Assembly (NCBI GenBank): GCA_007695205.1
Contig: REEF01000303.1
Location: forward strand, 1 to 8,611
Source of the DNA: Planctomycetaceae bacterium
GTDB taxonomy: Bacteria > Planctomycetota > Planctomycetia > Pirellulales > Pirellulaceae
Direction: 5' to 3'
Length of the DNA: 8,611 nucleotides
Part shown: positions 1-4,254 of the stretch, piece after piece
Position numbering within the stretch: position 1 is the stretch's first letter
Layout of the letters: every line of letters starts with the position of its first letter
Notes under the pieces: model-generated
What the model was told of the DNA's origin: nothing
Seen by the model: the letters and a program-made list of their open reading frames with translations, nothing else
The model's database searches: none
Translations under genes and position numbers: made by a program

Positions 1-66
1 ACCACGTGCGAACGCGAGCTCGAGAGTTATTGACGGCGTAACGGATTCCATTCGATTTGGCCGATG

Positions 67-118
67 CAGCGGGTGGCACGCCCTGAGTCTTTCAAGAGCG
101 TGACTGCATTGCCCGCTG
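67..118. repeat. Nested hairpin, possible dispersed repeat
   Basis: The outer arms CAGCGGG (67-73) and CCCGCTG (112-118) are perfectly complementary. Inside them, CACGCCCT (77-84) pairs with AGAGCGTG (95-102) with one mismatch and a 10-nt loop. The GGGTGGCACGCCC wording resembles short dispersed hairpin repeats that I remember from planctomycete genomes, but I cannot verify copy number from one window. There is no T-run, so a simple intrinsic terminator is unlikely. Confidence 0.3.
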
Positions 119-360
119 GATGCTCTGTGAGCGTTTCGGTGCAGGTCAATCAGGTCCACGTTGTTGAGCAATTGCTGCCCGCCCAGCGTTTCGCTTTGGG
201 CGTGTCCGCCCCCAGTCGCTCGCTCGGTCCGCAGTTCTGGGCACCATGCAGTCACCTCAGCGATTGGCCTGGCAATTCGCAGTTCCTCTGCGCTCGTTTC
301 AAGCCAGGTTCCTTCTCTGCTTCTGCCGATGCAATGCTGAGCAAAGTGGCCACCACCCGC

Positions 361-400
361 ATAGGGTTTGTTTCGGACAAATTATTGTGTGTCCCTATAT
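361..400. repeat. Candidate REP-like half element
   Basis: ATAGGG (361-366) is the reverse complement of CCCTAT (393-398). Between them lies a small hairpin, TTTGT (367-371) with ACAAA (377-381) around a 5-nt loop. The stretch TTGTGTGTCCCTAT resembles the GTGTCTGTCCCTAT class of REP sequences mobilised by IS200-like (Y1) transposases, as I recall it. It sits about 20 bases upstream of where recognisable sulfatase sequence begins, so it could mark the 5' breakpoint. The family assignment is memory-based and uncertain. Confidence 0.25.
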
Positions 401-417
401 TCCGCGTCGAGCATGCG

Positions 418-852
418 ATGAGCGATCCCGTGGGCTTTGGCCAACAGCATGCCGATCAGATCGCGCGTTTGGTTGATGTGGCCGACTTGGCCTTAGTGCC
501 CTTCGACCAGGCAGCCGAACCGCTGGCCGCCGCGTTGCGTTCCACCGATCCGTGGCAGCGTTATTGGGCGTTGATCGTTGGGAGCTGCTTCGGAGAACAG
601 ACCGAATCGCTCGTCCCGGCCGCGGAACGTCTGCTGGACGATCCGGAACTGCTGGTCCGTGTGCGCGCGGCTGAGATGCTGGGGATCGTAAGTGCGATCG
701 ATCCGCGTCCCACGCTGCAACAGGTCCTGGAAACCACCGAATCGCCTGTCGAAGCCCTCTTGACGCTCAACACGGTCGTCTTCTTCCACGATTCAATCGA
801 AAACCGATTCCCCTTCGATATCGAGTCCGTCCATGAGAATGGGGTCACATGA
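418..852 (+). pseudogene. C-terminal HEAT-repeat fragment of a planctomycete sulfatase
   Basis: The translation from about 418 contains the end region typical of planctomycete N-sulfoglucosamine-sulfohydrolase-like sulfatases. It has a helix leading to DPWQRYWALIVGSCFGE, then a HEAT-like repeat (DDPELLVRVRAAEMLGIV), then ESPVEALLTLNTVVFFHD. The whole catalytic domain (DD metal site, CxPSR, SDNG) is missing: upstream frames show none of it. Such proteins normally exceed 450 residues; here about 145 remain. The last residues (HENGVT) are read from the adjacent 16-bp duplication, so the native C-terminus also seems lost. There is no ribosome site before the ATG at 418; the boundary is approximate. 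The frame is open further upstream to 64 but without homology. Most likely a gene remnant left after rearrangement near repeats. A standalone HEAT protein is a weaker alternative. Confidence 0.6.
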
Positions 853-863
853 GAATGGGGTCA
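832..863 (+). repeat. 16-bp perfect tandem duplication at the element border
   Basis: CATGAGAATGGGGTCA occurs at 832-847 and again at 848-863 with no gap. The second copy runs directly into the left arm of the palindromic element, so its 3' half belongs to that arm. The first copy supplies the last codons of the sulfatase remnant, and the TGA stop (850-852) lies in the second copy. This looks like a partial element end duplicated on insertion or by slippage. Confidence 0.85.
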
Positions 864-954
864 GGTCTTGACTTATAACTTATGGTCTTCTTTGTCATAG
901 CAGAGTGCGCGCGTCTGACACGTCTGATAAGTTATAAGTCAAGACCTGACCCCA
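856..954. mobile_element. 99-bp palindromic REP/MITE-like element
   Basis: The 28-bp left arm (856-883, beginning TGGGGTCAGGTCTTGACT) is the exact reverse complement of the right arm (927-954). They are separated by a 43-nt loop with no repeat of its own. A further ATGAG (849-853) / CTCAT (963-967) pair flanks it. The GGGGTCAGGTCTTG motif resembles REP sequences associated with IS200-like Y1/RAYT transposases, as I recall them; no transposase lies in this window, so it would be non-autonomous. It sits between two convergent gene ends, 20 bases past the stop of the isomerase gene at 975. Its very stable stem could act as a bidirectional transcription barrier, although no T-tract follows. The structure is certain; the family name is not. 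Confidence 0.75.
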
Positions 955-974
955 AGTTCCCCCTCATCAGCGCA

Positions 975-1862
975 TTACCACCGATCGCACTCGGCCAAGA
1001 TCTCCAACACCTCTTCGGTCGGCTTGGTCTTGCCGAATTCACAGGCGACGATGCCGCGATAGCCCGTTTCGTAGATCGCTTTGAATACGTTCTGGTAATT
1101 GATCTCGCCCGTACCCGGCTCGTGCCGACCCGGGTTATCGGCAAAATGGTAGTGCCCGATTTCGGTGTGGTAGCGGCGGATGTTGTTGATCAGATTGCCT
1201 TCGCTGATCTGCTGGTGATAGATGTCGAACAGGAACTTCACGTGCGGATGATCTGTGCGTTTGATCAGCTCCGAAGCATCGGCAGAATGGACCAGGAAAT
1301 ACCCGGCGTGATTCACCAGGACGTTCAGCGGTTCCCACACCAGCACGATACCGGCTTCTTCCAGCAACGGACCCACTCGCTTTCCGGCCTGGACCAACGC
1401 ATCCATCTGGGCCTCGTTGCTAACGCCTTGCCGAGCGGCGCCGCTGAGTGCCAGGACCAATTTCGAGCCGATGGCCTTCGCATTGGCAATGCCCTCTTTG
1501 ACCGCAGCGACGAAGCGATCGTGATGGACCGGATCGTTGGGTCCCCAATCGTTGATCGTTCCCATCCCGCCACCGACGGCCCCGACCTCGATCCCCAGTT
1601 GCTCGCAGCGAATACGAACCGCTTCTTTGTCTTCCCAAGCTCCGCAACGCAATAACTCGAAGGCGGGAAAACCGTACGCGGCAATCTGTTCGATCCGTTC
1701 GACATTCGTCCCGGAGAACCAGTTCGGCGAGACCGCGATCTTGGTCCGCAGGCCTTCCCCGATCTTGCGGACTTCTGATTCGGCTGCTGTCGAACCTCGC
1801 AGGGCCATTGTCGTGGCTGCGGCTGCCCCGATTCCCGCTTGAAGAAAAATGCGACGATCCAT
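975..1862 (-). CDS. Tat-exported sugar isomerase/epimerase, hydroxypyruvate-isomerase-like TIM barrel
   Basis: This is a 295-residue protein of the AP-endonuclease-2/xylose-isomerase-like TIM-barrel family (PF01261). It opens with a Tat signal, MDRRIFLQAG, then an Ala-rich core and a likely cut near STAAES (residues 24-29). The second half carries hydroxypyruvate-isomerase-type motifs: VWEPLN (Glu177), LFDIYHQQ (Asp213, His216), IGHYHFADNPGRHEPG (235-250), and CEF (Glu275). Glu177 and Glu275 match the usual paired metal/catalytic glutamates. Family members interconvert small aldoses and ketoses; the substrate here is unknown, and export argues against a role in central glyoxylate metabolism. 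The start at 1862 is chosen because AGGAG (1871-1875) lies 8 nt upstream and the Tat motif follows at once; a start at 1889 has no such support. The gene lies 122 bases downstream of the sigma gene on the same strand and may be co-transcribed. Confidence 0.9.
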   Translation of the reverse strand: MDRRIFLQAGIGAAAATTMALRGSTAAESEVRKIGEGLRTKIAVSPNWFSGTNVERIEQIAAYGFPAFELLRCGAWEDKEAVRIRCEQLGIEVGAVGGGMGTINDWGPNDPVHHDRFVAAVKEGIANAKAIGSKLVLALSGAARQGVSNEAQMDALVQAGKRVGPLLEEAGIVLVWEPLNVLVNHAGYFLVHSADASELIKRTDHPHVKFLFDIYHQQISEGNLINNIRRYHTEIGHYHFADNPGRHEPGTGEINYQNVFKAIYETGYRGIVACEFGKTKPTEEVLEILAECDRW

Positions 1863-1870
1863 AGCGTAAG

Positions 1871-1875
1871 CTCCT
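1871..1875 (-). promoter_or_regulatory. Shine-Dalgarno site fixing the 1862 start
   Basis: AGGAG on the minus strand, 8 nt before the ATG at 1862, selects this start over the upstream in-frame ATG at 1889. Confidence 0.7.
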
Positions 1876-1914
1876 GAGTTAAACGGCAATCTATGACAAA
1901 GTAGGAGGCGACCG

Positions 1915-1950
1915 CTGAATTCGGTTCTCCAGATTCCACTACCGAATCAG
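1915..1950 (-). promoter_or_regulatory. Imperfect hairpin between sigma and isomerase genes
   Basis: On the minus strand CTGATTCGGT (1950-1941) can pair with ACCGAATTCAG (1925-1915): ten base pairs with one bulged T, around a 15-nt loop. It lies in the 122-base gap between the two minus-strand genes. There is no T-run after it, so it is more likely an operator, an RNA-processing site or a weak attenuator than a classical terminator. Its function is unknown. Confidence 0.35.
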
Positions 1951-1984
1951 TCTAATCGAAGGCCCCGCTGCTTTGAAGCACCGA

Positions 1985-2551
1985 CTATTCATCCGGGCCG
2001 TCCGGCATGATCTCGCGAAGGTGTTCCAGCAGGGCCGCTCGGGCTCGATGCAAGCGACTGCGAACGGTTCCGACGGAGATCTCCAGAACCTCCGCAATCT
2101 CCTCGTAGCTGAAATCCTCCATGTGGCGCAGCACGATGATCTCGCGATGCTCGTACGTCAATCGCGACATGGCGATTTCCAACTGCTCACGCCGTTCTTC
2201 CTCTTCCAGACGAGCCCCCGGGGCCGCGCAATCATCGACCGGTTCGCTGCCGGTCATCTCGCGTCCTTCGTCCACCGAGACCTCGATGCGGCGCCGGCGG
2301 CGCCGGCTGATCGAGACGTTAAAGGCGATGCGGTACAGCCATGTGTAGAACCGGCTGTTTTGCTTGAACGTCTCCAGCTTGACGTAAGCTTGGATAAAAG
2401 CGTCCTGGACTACGTCTTCCGCGTCAGCCCTACTGCCCAAGATATGTACTACCGCCGAGTACAAACGGTCCTGATAACGCTGCACCAATTCGCCAAACGC
2501 GGTCGTCTCGCCCCGCAGAGCCGCCTCGATCAAATCACTTTCGTCGTTCAA
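1985..2551 (-). CDS. RNA polymerase sigma factor, ECF (sigma-70 group 4, RpoE/SigW-like)
   Basis: This is a 188-residue ECF sigma factor that would direct RNA polymerase to a specific promoter set in the cytoplasm. Region 2 covers about residues 14-85, with the core-binding segment DAEDVVQDAFIQAY (43-56) and the -10 recognition helix WLYRIAFNVSISR (71-83). An acidic linker follows (about 90-122). Region 4 (124-176) contains the helix-turn-helix FSYEEIAEVLEISVGTVRSR. Length is normal for the family. Translation starts at TTG (2551): AGGAG lies 6 nt upstream, and the protein aligns with ECF N-termini from there. Six consecutive arginines (83-88) follow region 2.4 and come from a 9-bp tandem repeat (2290-2307). 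No anti-sigma gene is adjacent: the next gene downstream is an exported isomerase. The trigger is therefore not evident from context. Confidence 0.95.
   Translation of the reverse strand: MNDESDLIEAALRGETTAFGELVQRYQDRLYSAVVHILGSRADAEDVVQDAFIQAYVKLETFKQNSRFYTWLYRIAFNVSISRRRRRRIEVSVDEGREMTGSEPVDDCAAPGARLEEEERREQLEIAMSRLTYEHREIIVLRHMEDFSYEEIAEVLEISVGTVRSRLHRARAALLEHLREIMPDGPDE
2290..2307. repeat. 9-bp tandem repeat inside the sigma gene
   Basis: GGCGCCGGC occurs twice in a row and remains in frame. On the minus strand it encodes two CGG-CGC-CGC units, giving the six-arginine run directly after sigma region 2.4. Confidence 0.8.
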
Positions 2552-2557
2552 GAAATA

Positions 2558-2562
2558 CTCCT
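2558..2562 (-). promoter_or_regulatory. Shine-Dalgarno site supporting the TTG start
   Basis: AGGAG on the minus strand, 6 nt before the TTG at 2551. It is the main evidence that translation of the sigma factor begins at this non-ATG codon. Confidence 0.75.
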
Positions 2563-2577
2563 AATTCCCTTTCCTTA

Positions 2578-2606
2578 ATCTTGCTGGCGCAAACGCGAAA
2601 TGTCAA
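2578..2606 (-). promoter_or_regulatory. Candidate sigma-70-type promoter of the ECF sigma gene
   Basis: On the minus strand a perfect TTGACA (2606-2601) is followed after 17 bases by CAAGAT (2583-2578), which matches the -10 consensus at three of six positions. Transcription would start near 2571, leaving a leader of about 20 bases before the TTG at 2551. A GGAAAC sequence just upstream of the -35 resembles ECF -35 boxes, so overlapping autoregulation is possible but not shown. Confidence 0.45.
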
Positions 2607-2686
2607 CTGTTTCCGAGCGTGTCTTGCTTTTCCATCCGAGATGAAACATCTTGATGGGGAGGATCGGTAGAAACCATGCATATCGA

Positions 2687-2690
2687 GAGG
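2687..2690 (+). promoter_or_regulatory. Shine-Dalgarno site supporting the GTG start
   Basis: GAGG, 8 nt before the GTG at 2699, within AGAGGGTGA, which is close to the full anti-SD complement. It favours this start over the upstream in-frame TTG at 2651. Confidence 0.55.
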
Positions 2691-2698
2691 GTGAATAC

Positions 2699-3817
2699 GT
2701 GAACGACACTGCCAATACCTGTCATCGACGTCAATTCCTGGGCTCGCTGGCTGCTGCCGGGGCGATCGGTGCCCTTGCGCCGGCTTGGTCCGCTGAGCGG
2801 AAGAAGGAGGAACGCTTGAAGCTGGGGATCGATAATTTCTCGATTCGCGCTTTTGGGTGGAAAGCACCCCAATTGATCGATTATGCCGCTTCGCTCGATT
2901 TAGACACGCTGCTGCTGTCGGATCTGGAGGTGTACGAAAGCCTGGATGAGTCGTATTTGACGGGTATTCGGGACCATGCGGATCGAGTCGGGATCGAACT
3001 GCACGCGGGGACAGGCAGCATCTGCCCCACGTCCGGTTCTTACAACGAGTCCAAATGGGGACCGGCTGAAGAGCACGCTCGGTTATTGATCCGGACGGCG
3101 AAGCGGCTGGGAACATCGACAGCTCGCTGCTATTTGGGCAGCCGTCGTGACCGCGAGGAGGGGATCGGGATCCAGCGCCATGTCGATGCGATGGTCAAGG
3201 TCTTGAAGGCCGTGCAGAGCGAGGCAGAGGATGCGAACGTGAAACTCGCGATCGAGAACCATGCGGGCGACATGCAGGCCCGAGAGTTGGTCCAATTGAT
3301 CGAGGCAGCGGGCCCGAGTTACGTCGGGGCGACGATGGATCCGGGTAACGCCGCCTGGACGTTGGAAGATCCCCAGGTCAATCTCGAACTGTTGGGACCT
3401 TATGTCTTGACCACGGGCATCCGTGATACGGCCATCTGGGAGACCGATTTGGGGGCGATGTGCATGTGGGTGAACATGGGGCATGGCGTGGTCGATTGGC
3501 CTGCTTACGTCAAGCGGTTTCGCGAGCTCTGTCCAGAGGCGCCGTTCGTTCTGGAGATCATTTCCTATCGGTGGTCGCACGAGTCGCGGTATTTGGAACC
3601 GGAATTCTGGTCGCGGTACCCGGACGTCCGCGCTGACGAGTTCGCTCGTTTTCTGGCTTTGGCCAAGCGAGGCCGCCCGTTCGAGATCCCTGCCGGACGA
3701 CCTAGCGGCGAAGAGTCGCGCGAATTGGAACAATCGCAACAGAAGTGGGATTTGGAACAGAGCCTCGATTACTGCCGACGGGTCCTGGGATTGGGGCGCA
3801 AGGCGGTGGATTCCTGA
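2699..3817 (+). CDS. Tat-exported sugar phosphate isomerase/epimerase family protein
   Basis: This is a 372-residue TIM-barrel protein of the same superfamily as the hydroxypyruvate-isomerase-like gene (PF01261), but from a different branch; the two are not close copies. The N-terminus has a Tat motif HRRQFLG (residues 9-15) and a hydrophobic Ala/Gly stretch ending near AWSAER (29-34). Candidate metal or active-site residues are Glu186 in AIENHAGDM, Asp214 in TMDPGNAAW, Arg242-Asp243 in GIRDTAIW, His262 in MGHGVVDW, and Glu286 in LEIIS. The C-terminal 60 or so residues form a charged helical tail. The substrate is unknown. The GTG start (2699) has GAGG (2687-2690) 8 nt upstream and leads straight into the Tat signal; a frame-open TTG at 2651 would add 16 unsupported residues. 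It is divergent from the sigma gene, sharing a 147-base control region. Confidence 0.88.
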   Translation: MNDTANTCHRRQFLGSLAAAGAIGALAPAWSAERKKEERLKLGIDNFSIRAFGWKAPQLIDYAASLDLDTLLLSDLEVYESLDESYLTGIRDHADRVGIELHAGTGSICPTSGSYNESKWGPAEEHARLLIRTAKRLGTSTARCYLGSRRDREEGIGIQRHVDAMVKVLKAVQSEAEDANVKLAIENHAGDMQARELVQLIEAAGPSYVGATMDPGNAAWTLEDPQVNLELLGPYVLTTGIRDTAIWETDLGAMCMWVNMGHGVVDWPAYVKRFRELCPEAPFVLEIISYRWSHESRYLEPEFWSRYPDVRADEFARFLALAKRGRPFEIPAGRPSGEESRELEQSQQKWDLEQSLDYCRRVLGLGRKAVDS

Positions 3818-3847
3818 GTTGCCGGACCATGGGTGTGCTTGGATGGG

Positions 3848-4141
3848 TCAGATCCGGATATAGATCCCGGAACGCTGCAATGCGCGGACGAACAGCCAGG
3901 TGATCAGCAGGAACAGTCCACAGTCGCCCCACAGGTACCATGCGGGCGAGTCCTGGGGCATGAATCGATGCAACGAGTTGGCGATCCACAGGACGGCCAT
4001 CGAACGGACGCGAAAGACGAACGATGGAATACCGTATCGCGATCGGCAGCCTATTTCAATCAGCAAGTCCGCATGCCTGGGCGATTTGGTCGACGGGGTA
4101 ACCCGAGACTCATGCAACCTCTCAGCAGCCGTCCCCCGCAT
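3848..4141 (-). CDS. Small hypothetical membrane protein or 3' gene remnant
   Basis: The maximal frame is 97 residues. The last 50 residues, from the ATG at 4000, look like real protein. They contain SPAWYLWGDCGLFLLITW, a good transmembrane segment, and a basic end (RALQRSGIYIRI). Third codon positions there are roughly 80 percent G or C, higher than in the preceding 47 codons (about 60 percent), which look less natural. Neither start (4141 or 4000) has a ribosome site. It may therefore be a small membrane peptide starting at 4000, or the 3' end of a gene whose 5' part is decayed. I do not recognise a family. It runs opposite to both neighbours and overlaps neither. Confidence 0.35.
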   Translation of the reverse strand: MRGTAAERLHESRVTPSTKSPRHADLLIEIGCRSRYGIPSFVFRVRSMAVLWIANSLHRFMPQDSPAWYLWGDCGLFLLITWLFVRALQRSGIYIRI

Positions 4142-4162
4142 CCCAGTTCGTTAAGCCAATCC

Positions 4163-4187
4163 CTGGTGACGCCGCTTGAATCACCAG
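4163..4187. promoter_or_regulatory. Operator-like inverted repeat upstream of the fusion gene
   Basis: CTGGTGA (4163-4169) and TCACCAG (4181-4187) form a perfect 7-bp inverted repeat with an 11-nt centre. It ends about 67 bases before the chosen start at 4255. The geometry (18-bp centre-to-centre spacing, nearly two helical turns) fits a dimeric repressor or activator site. It could equally be an RNA hairpin. No T-run follows. Regulatory function is inferred from position only. Confidence 0.35.
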
Positions 4188-4244
4188 CAGATTCCGTCAG
4201 AATGAGCTTTTGCGTCTCCGGATGTCGGTTCGAAATACGCTTTC

Positions 4245-4248
4245 GAGG
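4245..4248 (+). promoter_or_regulatory. Shine-Dalgarno site deciding the fusion gene start
   Basis: GAGG lies 6 nt before the ATG at 4255 (3 nt before the ATG at 4252). The in-frame TTG at 4210 and ATG at 4222 lack any such site, and starting there would bury the signal peptide behind extra residues. Confidence 0.5.
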
Positions 4249-4254
4249 TTCATG

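Larger units (their letters stand above)
1..417. other. Region with no recognisable gene (hairpins and REP-like scar only)
   Basis: One plus-strand frame is open from 64 into the sulfatase fragment that follows. However, its translation from 64 to about 417 has no recognisable domain, is rich in Ser, Val and Cys without pattern, and has no ribosome site at the ATG at 64. I regard it as non-coding or decayed. Visible structure is a nested hairpin at 67-118 and a REP-like motif at 361-400. The first 33-39 bases could be the last codons of a gene running in from the left (a frame ending TAA at 37-39 or TGA at 31-33), but too little is present to identify it. Confidence 0.5.
3818..4254. other. 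437-base gap between the isomerase and fusion genes
   Basis: No plus-strand gene is recognisable here. The contents are a minus-strand ORF with a membrane-like C-terminus (3848-4141), a 7-bp inverted repeat (4163-4187), and the ribosome site of the fusion gene (4245-4248). I see no convincing T-tailed terminator after the isomerase stop at 3817. The short arms CCGGA (3822-3826) and TCCGG (about 3853-3857) could pair only weakly. Confidence 0.4.

Noticed and set aside
64..417. The sulfatase remnant frame is open back to an ATG at 64, giving a 262-residue ORF.
   Set aside because: The first 118 residues show no domain, lack a ribosome site and cross hairpin/REP-like DNA, so I treat only 418 onward as sulfatase-derived.
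856..954. Palindrome as a classical intrinsic terminator.
   Set aside because: The stem is strong, but the loop is 43 nt and no T-tract follows on either strand; a repeat element explains it better, though it may still hinder transcription.
882..1655. A 257-residue plus-strand ORF.
   Set aside because: It is the antisense shadow of the hydroxypyruvate-isomerase-like gene and starts inside the palindromic element.
890..1901. An 11-base match, CTTTGTCATAG in the palindrome loop (890-900) and its reverse complement at 1891-1901.
   Set aside because: An 11-base match is expected by chance in a window of this size and the flanks do not extend it.
1973..2578. A 201-residue plus-strand ORF.
   Set aside because: It is the antisense shadow of the ECF sigma gene, whose protein is clear.
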